From positions 1-64,000 of the forward strand of contig NZ_JACHHW010000011.1 of the NCBI RefSeq assembly GCF_014202945.1: a stretch of 64,000 nt of DNA, read 5' to 3'. The stretch is from Zhongshania antarctica (GTDB lineage Bacteria; Pseudomonadota; Gammaproteobacteria; Pseudomonadales; Spongiibacteraceae). Every line of letters starts with the position of its first letter. Position 1 is the stretch's first letter. The notes below the pieces were generated by a model, which saw nothing but the letters and a program-made list of their open reading frames with translations, made no database searches and had not been told where the DNA came from. Shown piece after piece: positions 46,822-57,219 of this stretch. The position numbers and the translations under genes were made by a program.

Positions 46822-49080
46822 ATGTCGGAAACTATTGTGATTGGCGCTGACGGCGTCGAACAAATGCCATTAAAGAGCTACACCGAGAAAGCCTACTTGG
46901 ACTACTCGATGTACGTTATTTTAGATCGCGCCCTGCCAAATATTGCCGATGGCTTAAAGCCAGTGCAGCGGCGGATTGTCTACGCAATGAGTGAGCTGGG
47001 GCTCAAGGCCAACGCCAAGTATAAGAAGTCGGCGCGTACCGTTGGTGACGTCATCGGTAAATTCCACCCCCACGGTGACAGTGCGGTCTACGAGGCGATG
47101 GTGTTGATGTCTCAGGACTTCTCCTACCGTTACCCACTTATTGACGGTCAGGGTAACTGGGGTTCTCCCGACGATCCAAAGTCATTCGCGGCAATGCGTT
47201 ATACCGAGTCTAAGCTCACCAAATACGCTGAAGTGCTATTGAGCGAGCTGGGTCAGGGTACCGTTGATTGGGTGCCAAATTTTGACGGCGCCATGGATGA
47301 GCCGTCGACCATGCCTGCGCGGGTGCCGAATATACTGCTCAATGGCACCACCGGTATTGCGGTGGGCATGGCCACGGATATTCCCCCCCATAATTTGCGT
47401 GAAGTAGTCAGCGCCTGCATACATTTGTTAGATGCGCCCAATGCCTCGGTAGCCGAACTGTGTGAGCATGTTAAAGGCCCAGATTTTCCGACCGATGCTG
47501 AAATTATTACGCCGCCGGAAGACCTGCGTAAAATGTATGAAACCGGTCGTGGCTCGCTGCGAATGCGTGCGCTTTGGCAGGAGGAGGGTGACGATATCGT
47601 TATTACCTCGCTGCCCCATCAGACCTCAGGCTCCAAAGTGCTAGAGCAAATTGCCGCGCAGATGCAGGCCAAAAAGCTGCCGATGGTGGTGGACTTGCGC
47701 GACGAGTCTGACCATGAGAATCCGACGCGATTAGTGGTTATACCCCGTTCCAATAGGGTTGATGCGCAAGCGGTAATGAATCACTTGTTTGCCACCACCG
47801 ACTTGGAGCGCAGCTACCGGGTCAATATGAATATGATCGGCCTTGACGGTCGCCCTCAAGTGAAAAGCCTCGACAAAATTCTTAGCGAATGGCTAGAGAT
47901 TCGAACCAACACTACGCGTCGTCGCCTTGAATTCCGCTTGGACAAAGTGCTTAAGCGCTTACATATTCTCGACGCCTTATTAATTGCCTTTTTGAATATT
48001 GACGAGGTTATCGCCATTATTCGCGAAGAAGAGCAGCCCAAGCCAGTCTTGATGGCACGCTTTGACTTGACGGATACCCAAGCTGAAGCGGTTTTAGAAT
48101 TAAAATTGCGGCAGTTGGCTAAGCTTGAAGAGATGAAAATTCGCGGTGAACAAGAAGAGTTAGCGAAGGAGCGCGATTCGCTAGAGCAAACCTTAGGCTC
48201 GTCTCGGCGCATGAAAACTCTAGTTCGCAAAGAATTGCTGGCGGTTGCCGAGGAATTTGGCGACGAGCGGCGCTCACCATTGGTGGTGCGCGCAGAGGCT
48301 AAAGCCTTCTTGGAGGAAGATATTGTCTCTGCCGAACCCGTTACCGTGGTTCTGTCAGAAATGGGTTGGATTCGCGCCGGCAAAGGCCATGATATTGACC
48401 CAGTGAGTTTGAGTTATAAATCTGGCGACCGCTACAACTTGGTTGCGCGGGGCCGCAGTAATCAGCCGGTGATTATTCTCGACAGTACGGGGCGCAGTTA
48501 CACCGTAGCCGCGCATACCCTACCGTCGGCGCGGGGCCAAGGCGAGCCGTTAACCGGCCGAATTAATCCGCCTTCCGGCGTGAGCTTTACTGGCATGATG
48601 ATGGGGGGTGACGAGGGTTATTACTTGCTCGCGTCGGATGCGGGCTACGGCTTTATTGCCAAATTGGCAGAGCTACAGAGTAAAAATAAGGCGGGCAAAG
48701 CGGCGTTGACCTTACCCAATGGCGCAAAAGTGCTGCCACCGATTGCCATTGCCGAATTGACCAATAGCTATGTGGTGGCGGTGACGACGGAAGGTCGGAT
48801 GTTGATTTTTCCTGCCGCAGAACTACCCGTCATGCCGCGTGGCAAAGGCAATAAGATGATTGGTATTCCGTCGGCGCGCCTAGCGAGCCGCGAAGAGTAT
48901 GTGACGGCAGTGGCGATTTTTGGTGAACGGGACGTGTTGAAGGTGATCTCTGGTAAGCGCCATTTATCCCTTAAGTTTGCTGAACTCGAACACTATGTGG
49001 GTGAGCGCGGCCGTCGTGGTCACAAATTGCCCCGCGGTTTCCAAAAAGTAGATGCCTTGGAGACCATCAGCCCTAATTAA
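46822..49080 (+). CDS. parC: DNA topoisomerase IV subunit A
   Basis: ParC is the cleavage subunit of topoisomerase IV, which decatenates daughter chromosomes. The 752-residue protein has the winged-helix/tower core with catalytic Tyr127 ([10 protein letters not shown]), and the C-terminal beta-pinwheel domain (about 495-752). In the quinolone region [12 protein letters not shown], Ser87 and Glu91 (E. coli 80 and 84) are wild type. There is no parE in the window. Its last codons form half of a perfect palindrome shared with the convergent gene. Confidence 0.97.
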   Translation: MSETIVIGADGVEQMPLKSYTEKAYLDYSMYVILDRALPNIADGLKPVQRRIVYAMSELGLKANAKYKKSARTVGDVIGKFHPHGDSAVYEAMVLMSQDFSYRYPLIDGQGNWGSPDDPKSFAAMRYTESKLTKYAEVLLSELGQGTVDWVPNFDGAMDEPSTMPARVPNILLNGTTGIAVGMATDIPPHNLREVVSACIHLLDAPNASVAELCEHVKGPDFPTDAEIITPPEDLRKMYETGRGSLRMRALWQEEGDDIVITSLPHQTSGSKVLEQIAAQMQAKKLPMVVDLRDESDHENPTRLVVIPRSNRVDAQAVMNHLFATTDLERSYRVNMNMIGLDGRPQVKSLDKILSEWLEIRTNTTRRRLEFRLDKVLKRLHILDALLIAFLNIDEVIAIIREEEQPKPVLMARFDLTDTQAEAVLELKLRQLAKLEEMKIRGEQEELAKERDSLEQTLGSSRRMKTLVRKELLAVAEEFGDERRSPLVVRAEAKAFLEEDIVSAEPVTVVLSEMGWIRAGKGHDIDPVSLSYKSGDRYNLVARGRSNQPVIILDSTGRSYTVAAHTLPSARGQGEPLTGRINPPSGVSFTGMMMGGDEGYYLLASDAGYGFIAKLAELQSKNKAGKAALTLPNGAKVLPPIAIAELTNSYVVAVTTEGRMLIFPAAELPVMPRGKGNKMIGIPSARLASREEYVTAVAIFGERDVLKVISGKRHLSLKFAELEHYVGERGRRGHKLPRGFQKVDALETISPN

Positions 49081-49088
49081 TTAGGGCT
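49069..49088. terminator. Palindrome at the convergent parC stop
   Basis: A perfect 20-base palindrome (AGCCCTAATT and its reverse complement) spans the stops of parC and the opposite gene, which overlap by four bases. Both proteins therefore end in Ser-Pro-Asn. As RNA it gives a strong hairpin from either strand. Confidence 0.55.
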
Positions 49089-50297
49089 GTCTGCATGATC
49101 TTCGTGTTGGCGTAAACTGTCTTGCTTGAAGGATTCAAGGCTCAGCTTTTTTAGCTGGGTCTGCTGACGCTCAAGCAAGTCGTTATACGGCGATTTCATA
49201 CCGATTACCTGATTGCCCCGGAAATCGCCCCACGCCTCTATGCGCTCGTGTTGCCGGCTGCTTTTATCCAGCCAGGTGCCCTTGCCCTCGGCGGTGGCGT
49301 CGTGCAGTAGATCGATGGCGGCGCACTCCAGTGATGCACACTCCCAGTGATCGCCCTCGCCAAGGATATGGGCGATACCGGCGCGGCTGCGCAAAATTTT
49401 ATCGAGCTTTTGAAATAGCTCGGCGCAGCACAGTGCACGGAACAGCGGATGATCGGTGTCGGGCACCTCAAAAAAGCGCAGGCTGATGGCATTGTGGCGG
49501 TGTACCACTATATCGGCGTGGTAGAGTCGAGCGATGGCTTCGCCCCGGGCGTAGCTGGTGCGCAGATGGTCGCGAAAACTGTCGGGGGCCATCTGGGCTT
49601 GCAAGGCATCGTAGGCCTGCCAGTGGCAGTGCAGGACATAATAATCTTTAAAGCGGTTTTTGCCGAGTTTACTTAGGCGTATTTGGGGTTTGTGGATTTC
49701 TTCGAGAAGCTTACCGAGGCTGTCGCTGCCGCGATACAAGCAATCATCATTGCGCAGTGGTTGCGCTAGCCTAGCTCTAGCCAGCTCCAGAAGTTCTTCA
49801 ATACGTCGCAGCGGAACGGCAACAATGGCGTAGCTAAAGCAGGCAAGCAGTCCGGTTAAAATCAGTAGGGTTTTACCGAGATCGCGAATTTCATCGCCAA
49901 TTAATTCTCGGCTCAGCGAAAGTTTAACTAAGCCTAGGCGGCCGTCGGCAGCGACCTGTGCTTCGTAATTGAGGTTTTCTGCGCGCCAGTGGCCCGCTTC
50001 TGCGACCGCTTCTTCGCGGGCATTCGAAATACTGCCATAGACGATCAGTGGGCTATTAATATAATCCTGCAATATGGCCTGCAAGCTGACCTTATCGTTG
50101 CGCAGCAGTGCTTGCTGGCTTTGTGACGCGAGTTGATTTGTCCACTGCTGACCAATCATGCGGGTGGTTTCCAGCAGTATTTGCTTGCTGGCGGTCATGC
50201 TGGTGAGTAATAAGGTTAGGCCAGCGAGTGCGCAAATGAGCGCGGTAATCAATCCGCATTTGGCGGATAAGGGGAGCTTTAGGAGCTGCTTTAGCAT
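49077..50297 (-). CDS. SMP/AhpA-like membrane protein
   Basis: The 406-residue protein has two membrane segments (about 16-34 and 141-162) with a periplasmic part between them, resembling a sensor, then a cytosolic tail of 240 residues. It is divergent from serB, exactly the position of the SMP (YtjB)/AhpA protein in E. coli and of similar proteins in Pseudomonas. The cytosolic part contains no kinase, GGDEF or methyl-accepting domain that I can recognise, though [17 protein letters not shown] suggests a coiled end. The role is unknown, perhaps envelope or hemolysis related. The family call rests on position and topology. Confidence 0.6.
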   Translation of the reverse strand: MLKQLLKLPLSAKCGLITALICALAGLTLLLTSMTASKQILLETTRMIGQQWTNQLASQSQQALLRNDKVSLQAILQDYINSPLIVYGSISNAREEAVAEAGHWRAENLNYEAQVAADGRLGLVKLSLSRELIGDEIRDLGKTLLILTGLLACFSYAIVAVPLRRIEELLELARARLAQPLRNDDCLYRGSDSLGKLLEEIHKPQIRLSKLGKNRFKDYYVLHCHWQAYDALQAQMAPDSFRDHLRTSYARGEAIARLYHADIVVHRHNAISLRFFEVPDTDHPLFRALCCAELFQKLDKILRSRAGIAHILGEGDHWECASLECAAIDLLHDATAEGKGTWLDKSSRQHERIEAWGDFRGNQVIGMKSPYNDLLERQQTQLKKLSLESFKQDSLRQHEDHADSPN

Positions 50298-50416
50298 TTA
50301 CTATCATTCCATCCGGAATTAGAAGTTTTATTGGTAATGCGAGTATATCAAGGCTCGCAGCACTTGGGTGGAATCCCGTCAACCGCTACAATACCCCGAT
50401 TACCGTAGGGGGTGGT

Positions 50417-51628
50417 GTGAACGAAATCATATTGATCAATATTGCCGGAGATGATCGTCCGGGGGTGACCAGTAGCATTACCGGTATTCTAGCTGACCAC
50501 GGGGTGAATATCCTCGATATTGGTCAAGCCGTCATACACGATAATTTAGCACTGGGTTTATTGGTAGAGGTGCCCGCGAGTGCTGAAGCGGCGAGTATCC
50601 TTAAAGATATCCTGTTTCGTACCCACGAAATGCAAATGCAGGTGCGATTCTTACCCGTTAGCCCCGAGAGCTATAACCAATGGGTAACTGGACAGGGTAA
50701 GCAGCGCCATATAGTGACGCTGTTGGCGCGCAAAATCACTGGGCGTCACATCGCCAGTGTTACCGATATTGTGTCGCGTTATGAGCTTAATATTGACCGT
50801 ATTGACCGTTTATCTGGTCGGGTGCCGCTAGAAGGTGTGGCGCAGCAGTCTAAAGCCTGTGTTGAGTTGTCGGTGCGGGGCAATTTAGTGGATGCCTCTG
50901 ATTTCCGTCGGGAGCTATTGCACCTAGCGAGTGAGTTGGACATTGATATTGCCTACCAAGAAGACAATATGTTCCGGCGAACGCGGCGCTTAGTGGCCTT
51001 TGATATGGATTCAACCCTGATTGAAGCCGAGGTCATTGATGAGTTAGCAAAAGCGGCGGGTGTGGGCGAGCAGGTTGCCGAGATCACTGAGCGGGCTATG
51101 CGCGGCGAGATTGATTTTACCGAGAGTTTTAAGGCCCGGGTCGCGCTGCTCAAGGGCTTGGATGAGTCTGTGCTTGAGGGTATTGCCGCCAGCTTGAAAA
51201 TTACTGAAGGCGCTGAAAAACTTGTGTCTACCTTAAAGCAGCTAGGCTATAAGACCGCGATATTGTCTGGCGGTTTTAGCTACTTTGGTCAGTACCTCCA
51301 GCAAAAACTCGGTATCGACTATGTGTATGCCAATGAGTTGGTTATTCGCGATGGCCGCGTGACCGGCGAGGTTGAGGGCATTGTGGTTGACGGGCAGCGC
51401 AAGGCGGAGTTATTGCGTGAAATTGCCCAGCGTGAAGGCTTAAATCTAGAGCAGGTTATTGCGGTGGGTGATGGGGCTAACGATTTGCCTATGCTTAGTA
51501 TTGCCGGGCTAGGTATAGCGTTTCGGGCTAAGCCCATCGTTAGAGAAAATGCCAAGCAGTCGATTTCGACCCTGGGGCTGGACGGTATTTTGTACCTACT
51601 TGGCATCAGCGACCGCCATACCAACTAA
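50417..51628 (+). CDS. serB: Phosphoserine phosphatase
   Basis: SerB performs the last step of serine synthesis. The 403-residue protein has two N-terminal ACT-like domains (about 1-80 and 95-170) and a HAD phosphatase domain with the nucleophile motif AFDMDSTLIEAE (Asp196, Asp198), ILSGGFSYFG and the metal-binding VGDGANDLPML. The two-ACT form is the long Pseudomonas type. The start is GTG at 50417 with GGGGGTGG ahead. It is divergent from the SMP/AhpA-like gene and convergent with the FimX-like gene. Confidence 0.96.
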   Translation: MNEIILINIAGDDRPGVTSSITGILADHGVNILDIGQAVIHDNLALGLLVEVPASAEAASILKDILFRTHEMQMQVRFLPVSPESYNQWVTGQGKQRHIVTLLARKITGRHIASVTDIVSRYELNIDRIDRLSGRVPLEGVAQQSKACVELSVRGNLVDASDFRRELLHLASELDIDIAYQEDNMFRRTRRLVAFDMDSTLIEAEVIDELAKAAGVGEQVAEITERAMRGEIDFTESFKARVALLKGLDESVLEGIAASLKITEGAEKLVSTLKQLGYKTAILSGGFSYFGQYLQQKLGIDYVYANELVIRDGRVTGEVEGIVVDGQRKAELLREIAQREGLNLEQVIAVGDGANDLPMLSIAGLGIAFRAKPIVRENAKQSISTLGLDGILYLLGISDRHTN

Positions 51629-51664
51629 ATAGTGTCGCGGCAGGAGTACCTCCTGCCGTGAGTG

Positions 51665-53671
51665 TTAGTTGAACGAGGCAAATTCGTAGTTCATGCTCGG
51701 CATGGGTTCGTTGACGTAGCTGCCCTGGATGAAGTCAGGTCCCAATTGCCAGAGCATGGCGAGGGTGGCGGCGCTGCCCACATTGGGGATTAATACCCTG
51801 CTTTTAAGCATTTTGGCTTGGGCAACAATATCTTTGATTTGTTCGTCGCTCGGGGTGTCAGTCTTTCTAAAGCCGGGTTTTACCAAATGTGGCTGAATGT
51901 GCGATAGAAACTTATTGCCTTTTTGGGCGCGACCGAAGTTGCGAACACTGAGCGCAGACCCCATTTTTTGTAGTTGTTGCGCGAAGTTCAACGCCGGCTT
52001 TAAGGCGTTGGCAATACTTTCTTCATTAAACTGCAATATGACCGACGACGGCGGTAGGCCCGCAGCTTTAAACGCGACACTCAACCACGAGCAAAATTCT
52101 GGGTCGTGAAAAACATTGCCGCTGAGGTTGATGATGAGTTTTAGGTCTTGGCCGGTCTGGCGTTCTTTGGCCAATTGTTTGGTCGCCTCAACCACAATCC
52201 AGTGGTCGAGTTTGTTGTTGTCGGGCTCTTGTTCTATGACGCGCAATAATTCGCCTGCGGTGACTTCGCCTTCTACCCAGTCTTTTATATCCAAGGAGGC
52301 TTCGTAGTGGTCGCCGTCGGCGTTGCCGAGATTAATCATCGGTTGGAATAGTAGGGTGAGTCGGCCTTGGTTTAAGGCTTCGCTGGCTAGTGAGGTCGCG
52401 GCGTCCAGGGTGCTGAGCTGTTGACGTTCACGGTGACAAATCTCGGCGTTATTGCCACCCGCGAGAAAGATTTTTTCGGCGCCGTGGAATAGGGTGTCAA
52501 GCAACACGCTCGCCCGCGGTGGGGTCAGATGGTTGATGGGCATAATCGCAATGCTGGCGGTGCACTGCAGTGACTTCTTTTTGATTTCAAAGATGTCATT
52601 TTCAATGGTTTTGCACAGTTCCAAGCCCATTTCTAAGGCTGCATCACTGCTCACGTGGTGGCAGATAGCCGCGATCATGTCGTCGGCCACTCGGCCATAG
52701 AATTGGGCGGGCATAACCTCGCGAACATGCTTGCTGATCGCCTCGAGTATTTTCTCAACATCAAGCAGACTCGAACTCTGTCGCAGCTTGCTAAAGCGGT
52801 CGAGGGATAACAGGATCAAGGACGAGTCACTATTGCGCTCATTCTCAATAAATTCCTGCAATACCTCTTGAAACCGGTATTTATTGCTCATTTGAGTGCT
52901 GAGATCCACGCCGTTGAACTGATTATTGCTGTCGTTAATATTTAGGCTAAGCTGAATGCACGCTTCCCCATCGTAGTTAGCGCTATTGCAGGTAATCAGT
53001 GTTTTAATTTCGCGGCCGTCGCTGTGGGCGAAACTAATCTCAAGTTGTTGTTGGTCCTTATTTAACTGCTGCTTTTTAAGGGCATTCTTAAAGCGGTCCT
53101 GATCTTTGTTGGTGATCAAGTCAACAATGGGGAAACCTTCCAAATCTTCATTGCCCATATGTTCACAAAAGGGCGGGTTAGCATAAATAATCATCCCGTC
53201 GGTGATATAAGCGAGCGGGTCGAGATGGTCGGCAAGCAGTAGTTCGTTGCGTCCTTCCGCTTCTTTAAGGTCAATTTCACGCTGTTTTAATTGGCGGCGA
53301 AGCGTTTGGCTACGTTGTTCGCGGAGCGCGGCGCCCACGATCTGAGGAACGTCGTATTTGCTGATAATGTCCGTGACCGCCGGATCTGGGGGATTTAATG
53401 GATCTCCTTCGCCCATAAATATCAGGGAAATATCGACTTGGTGTTTGCGCAGAATGTGCCCGCAGCGCTGCACGTCAAGTTGCGAGCGCTCGGCGTCAAA
53501 GATAAGTACATCCCATTGTTTTTCAAGAATGACTTCAGCGAGCTTTTCGCCGGTTTCAATACCTTGAGTGTGGGCTACTCGCCCAGCGCGCCGGCAGCAG
53601 GCAATGATTTGTTCGGCGTCATTGTCCGCTAGACAAAACAGCAGGATATTGATAGCGGTGTCGTTACTCAT
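51665..53671 (-). CDS. FimX-like protein with degenerate GGDEF and EAL domains
   Basis: The 668-residue protein has an N-terminal REC-like domain (about 1-120, without the usual phosphorylated aspartate motif), a PAS domain (about 145-250), a degenerate GGDEF (about 275-410) and an EAL domain (about 425-660). The EAL motif is replaced (YEASLDI), as expected for a c-di-GMP receptor without enzyme activity, and the end has GSYVNEPMPSM. FimX of Pseudomonas, encoded next to serB, has the same layout and controls type IV pili. The role is inferred from layout and position. Confidence 0.82.
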   Translation of the reverse strand: MSNDTAINILLFCLADNDAEQIIACCRRAGRVAHTQGIETGEKLAEVILEKQWDVLIFDAERSQLDVQRCGHILRKHQVDISLIFMGEGDPLNPPDPAVTDIISKYDVPQIVGAALREQRSQTLRRQLKQREIDLKEAEGRNELLLADHLDPLAYITDGMIIYANPPFCEHMGNEDLEGFPIVDLITNKDQDRFKNALKKQQLNKDQQQLEISFAHSDGREIKTLITCNSANYDGEACIQLSLNINDSNNQFNGVDLSTQMSNKYRFQEVLQEFIENERNSDSSLILLSLDRFSKLRQSSSLLDVEKILEAISKHVREVMPAQFYGRVADDMIAAICHHVSSDAALEMGLELCKTIENDIFEIKKKSLQCTASIAIMPINHLTPPRASVLLDTLFHGAEKIFLAGGNNAEICHRERQQLSTLDAATSLASEALNQGRLTLLFQPMINLGNADGDHYEASLDIKDWVEGEVTAGELLRVIEQEPDNNKLDHWIVVEATKQLAKERQTGQDLKLIINLSGNVFHDPEFCSWLSVAFKAAGLPPSSVILQFNEESIANALKPALNFAQQLQKMGSALSVRNFGRAQKGNKFLSHIQPHLVKPGFRKTDTPSDEQIKDIVAQAKMLKSRVLIPNVGSAATLAMLWQLGPDFIQGSYVNEPMPSMNYEFASFN

Positions 53672-53710
53672 AATGACTCATTACGTGGTGATACTTGGGT
53701 CGCTGCAGGC

Positions 53711-55513
53711 TTACAATATATCCCAGAGCTGATTGAAATCGCCTTTATTCCCTTGTTCGGCGTTCGGTGCATCCACCTTAACGGTGGCGCGAGAAATGTC
53801 TTGGAAAGTGAATAGCTTGAAGGCATTGGAGTTGTCGATTTTTTTATCTAGTTTTACCCGCATTGCGTGGCCGGGGCGCAGTAATTCGACGGTTTGGCCC
53901 TCGGCAAAGCCCGTGACGCTAGACAATAGCAGTAATGGGCCTTTGGCGAGCTGCCCGCCGGGGAGTAGCATTGCACGTTGAAAATCTTGGACTGGCAGGC
54001 CTGTATGAATCAGTCTGACACTGTAGGGGGTGGCAGCTGAGGCAATGGTTTCAATGCCAATTTGATGAATATCATCGCTGCGCAGCCAGCGCACCACGGC
54101 AATCTGCCAGCCCTCATGATCGTTGACTTTTATACCCAGTAACTCGCCTGTACGAATGCGGGCTTGAGCCGATTCTGGCCACTCAAGCCGGTAACCCGCG
54201 CTACTGGTGTCGAGAATGCGAGTTCGTAAATACTGGTGTTGGGTGTCGGGTGTCGGCCCGTTGTGGTTGTTTGACGGCAGGCTATAGCTGATATTCTCGA
54301 CGTGACTCGGCATTTGATCATATTCAATGTCGAGGTGTTCAGTGGTATTGGTGTCGACATCGCGGGTGTCTAAGCCAGCGCTGCCCCAGGGATCTTTAGC
54401 TTTGCCGTCGTCTTTAAAGTACGGGTCGGGACGCGACTCCGCTTGATTCCGATCTATTTTAAATTGCTCGAAATCAACTTGATTAGCTACAAAAAAGTGA
54501 GTGGCGTTCATACCTAGCGTGATGAGTACAGGCTCATTGCAGGGGACGCGCTCGGCGGCACGTGACGTTGCGGAGCTCCATGCGAGAGCCAAGTGATCGA
54601 TGATTGTTTTGGGCAGGATGGACGGGGCACTAGGTTTGCGTGCCGACGCGCTATCTGACAAGGCGCCGCCCTGGCTTAAAATGGCTTTGGTGTCTATGCC
54701 GAGCCAGCCAGGTGCTGGCGCCCGTTGAATTAACTCGCGATATACAGGCTGGCCATCTTCTTTGGGGTTTAAAAGGAGTACGCAGCTCTCAAGGCGATCC
54801 GCGCGCAATTCGATAAACCCAGTCCAGTAGTTCAGTTCTTTGAAGATTTCTTCTATATGACGCTGGGGTAGCTGGTGAGTGCGGCTGCAGGCGAGCATTA
54901 ATGAGCGCAGATACGCTTGCACTACTGCGCCATCGCCGTGAGTGGCATCGCTGACCTTAACCTTGCTCAGTTTCATGGTGAGCGCGCATTGGTAGATGGT
55001 GTGCAATGTCTGCCAAAAGCCATTCTGGCTGGCGCGATAGAGCTGGTGGCTGCGCAGTAAAATACAGCTGTGCTCAGTCAGCGCGCGATGCAGGCAGATG
55101 GCCATCGCTTCTTTGGGCTTTAATAATCGACTCTCTGCTTCAAAGCCTTGAAATGCCTGGCAGTAGGCGGTGGCCAGCTGGGTGTTCAGGGTGTCGGCCA
55201 GAAGTACAATTTTTTCGGTCTTTTCGGGAAGAATAATGGGTTTGTTTAAATAGTGCTGCGAGAGGCCCTTGGTGACGTAATGCACTTGCGGACGAATTTT
55301 TTCGAGAATTTCAAAGCGGTCTTTGGCTTTACAGATGACGTGGCTGAGCTCCGATAGCGCCTGAAAAAGTTGACGAGTAGACTCGCCAAGATTGGCCAGC
55401 GGTAAGCTACTTAACCAAGAGTTAACCGCGTTGGCATTCAGCGCGAATTGGCTGTGGCTATCGCGATTAAACTTGGGTAAGGCTATGTCTAAGCTTGAGC
55501 TACTTTTCATCAT
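53711..55513 (-). CDS. Unknown protein with PilZ-like C-terminal part
   Basis: The 600-residue protein is helical in its first 290 residues, disordered in the middle (about 295-400), and has strand-rich sequence from about 430. The C-terminal part contains LRTRILDTSSAGYRLEWPES and WQIAVVRWLRSDDIHQIGIE, which resembles a PilZ domain (DxSxxG and following), the c-di-GMP-binding fold. It lacks a clear RxxxR motif before it, so binding is uncertain. It lies directly upstream of the FimX-like gene in the same direction (39-bp gap), so the two may work together. I know no function for it. Confidence 0.65.
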   Translation of the reverse strand: MMKSSSSLDIALPKFNRDSHSQFALNANAVNSWLSSLPLANLGESTRQLFQALSELSHVICKAKDRFEILEKIRPQVHYVTKGLSQHYLNKPIILPEKTEKIVLLADTLNTQLATAYCQAFQGFEAESRLLKPKEAMAICLHRALTEHSCILLRSHQLYRASQNGFWQTLHTIYQCALTMKLSKVKVSDATHGDGAVVQAYLRSLMLACSRTHQLPQRHIEEIFKELNYWTGFIELRADRLESCVLLLNPKEDGQPVYRELIQRAPAPGWLGIDTKAILSQGGALSDSASARKPSAPSILPKTIIDHLALAWSSATSRAAERVPCNEPVLITLGMNATHFFVANQVDFEQFKIDRNQAESRPDPYFKDDGKAKDPWGSAGLDTRDVDTNTTEHLDIEYDQMPSHVENISYSLPSNNHNGPTPDTQHQYLRTRILDTSSAGYRLEWPESAQARIRTGELLGIKVNDHEGWQIAVVRWLRSDDIHQIGIETIASAATPYSVRLIHTGLPVQDFQRAMLLPGGQLAKGPLLLLSSVTGFAEGQTVELLRPGHAMRVKLDKKIDNSNAFKLFTFQDISRATVKVDAPNAEQGNKGDFNQLWDIL

Positions 55514-55587
55514 GTCCCATTATTTTCCGCAGTCTCAAAGCACAAATATTAAGTATGTGCATTAAGTCTATGTTTTTACGCGTTAAT

Positions 55588-56601
55588 TCATAATAGCGCA
55601 AGTGGTCGTTTACTGCTCGCGTGAGGATCTTCTCTCACTAAGCGCGGTACTAAGTAACCCGGTAAGCTGGCCAGTACTTCTCGCATTAGCGCCTGAGCGG
55701 TGGCTTCAGATACATCAAAGTGACTCGCGCCGCGGACTTTATCCAATACATGTAAATAATAGGGCATAACCCCGGTCTCAAACAGTCGACGACTTAACTT
55801 AATTAATATTTCGGCACGATCATTGATATCTTTAAGTAGTACGGTTTGATTTAACAAATGAATATTGGCGTCACGCAGGGATTTCAGGGCGTCTGCGCTG
55901 GCGTTATCCAGCTCATTGGCGTGGTTGCAATGGATGACCATTACCGTATGCAGGCGGTGTTTGGTAAGTACATTGAGTAAATCTGGAGTAATTCGGGCAG
56001 GTAACACCAGCGGCAGACGGGTATGGATACGCAGTGTGGCAACATGGGGAATATTGGCAATGCGGCCAATGAGTTTGTCTAAGTAGTCGTCGCTGGTGGC
56101 TAGCGGATCGCCACCGCTGAGGATAACTTCATGAATTTCGGGATGCTCGGCAATATAATCCAGCGCCTGTTGCCAGTCTTTTTGGCTGGGGTTGTTGTCG
56201 CTGTAGGGGAAGTTGCGCCGAAAGCAGTAGCGGCAGTGCACCGCGCAGGCCGAGCTGGTGATGAGTAACACCCTACCGTGGTATTTATGTATTAAGCCCG
56301 GCGCTGGGTTGGCGTCGAGTTCCGCTAGCGGGTCGTCAATAAAGTCGGGCTGCGGCTCAGTTTCCTGTGTTTGTGGCAAAACTTGTAACAGTAAGGGGTC
56401 GTTCCAGTTGCCGGTTTGCATCTTGGCGACAAAGGCTTCGGTTACCCGCAACGGGAATTGCTTGAGCGCGCCAGTTAGTTCTGGGCGAGCGGCAATGTCT
56501 AAACCTAGGCGCTTAAAAAGCTGTTCTGGGTCGCGGATCATCTGCTGCATTTGCTGTTGCCAGCTTTGAGTCTGCCAAATTGTGGTGATAAGAGGTATCA
56601 T
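55588..56601 (-). CDS. epmB: EF-P lysine 2,3-aminomutase
   Basis: EpmB is a radical SAM/PLP enzyme that makes (R)-beta-lysine for elongation factor P. The 337-residue protein has the iron-sulfur motif SACAVHCRYCFRRNFPY (Cys119, Cys123, Cys126) and the family EVILSGGDPLATSDDYLD, with the PLP lysine expected near the C-terminus. It is divergent from efp with 48 bp between them and next to epmA, so the whole EF-P activation pathway is in one place. Confidence 0.95.
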   Translation of the reverse strand: MIPLITTIWQTQSWQQQMQQMIRDPEQLFKRLGLDIAARPELTGALKQFPLRVTEAFVAKMQTGNWNDPLLLQVLPQTQETEPQPDFIDDPLAELDANPAPGLIHKYHGRVLLITSSACAVHCRYCFRRNFPYSDNNPSQKDWQQALDYIAEHPEIHEVILSGGDPLATSDDYLDKLIGRIANIPHVATLRIHTRLPLVLPARITPDLLNVLTKHRLHTVMVIHCNHANELDNASADALKSLRDANIHLLNQTVLLKDINDRAEILIKLSRRLFETGVMPYYLHVLDKVRGASHFDVSEATAQALMREVLASLPGYLVPRLVREDPHASSKRPLALL

Positions 56602-56649
56602 TGTTGCCTTTTTAATCTACGGTTTACGACCTAGCCGCTGAGGAGAACC

Positions 56650-57219
56650 ATGGCCAATTATTCTACTAACGAATTTCGCAACGGGCTTAAAGTTATGCTC
56701 GATGGCGAGCCCTGTTCAATTCTGGAAAATGAATTTGTTAAACCCGGTAAAGGTCAGGCCTTTAACCGTGTGCGTCTGCGCAATCTTAACTCTGGTCGAG
56801 TATGGGAGCGCACGTTTAAATCCGGTGAGTCATTGGAAGGCGCTGACGTTGTTGACCAAAGCATGGAGTATCTCTACAACGACGGCGAATTTTACCACTT
56901 TATGGACCCGGAATCCTTTGAACAGGTTCAAGCTGACGCAAAAGCCGTGGGCGACGCGTCGCTGTGGCTGAAAGAGCAGGATGTCTGCACCGTGACCCTG
57001 TATAACGGCGCGCCTTTGTCGGTTACGCCGCCAAATTTCGTTGAATTACCCATCGTTGAAACAGACCCTGGTGTTAAAGGCGATACCGCGCAAGGTGGAA
57101 CCAAGCCCGCTCACCTGAGTACGGGTGCGGTGGTGAAAGTGCCTTTATTTATTAGTGAAGGTGAAGTTATCAAAGTAGATACGCGTACTGGTGAATACCA
57201 GAACCGGGTAAAAAGCTAA
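56650..57219 (+). CDS. efp: Elongation factor P
   Basis: EF-P prevents ribosome stalling at consecutive prolines. The 189-residue protein has the three OB-type domains and the modification loop [14 protein letters not shown] with Lys34, the residue beta-lysylated by EpmA. The start ATG follows GAGGAGAACC. The stop is directly followed by the epmA ATG, so the two are coupled. It is divergent from epmB. Confidence 0.98.
   Translation: MANYSTNEFRNGLKVMLDGEPCSILENEFVKPGKGQAFNRVRLRNLNSGRVWERTFKSGESLEGADVVDQSMEYLYNDGEFYHFMDPESFEQVQADAKAVGDASLWLKEQDVCTVTLYNGAPLSVTPPNFVELPIVETDPGVKGDTAQGGTKPAHLSTGAVVKVPLFISEGEVIKVDTRTGEYQNRVKS

Noticed and set aside
47068-47100. Possible quinolone-resistance change in parC
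   Set aside because: The serine and glutamate at the hot-spot positions are the wild-type residues.
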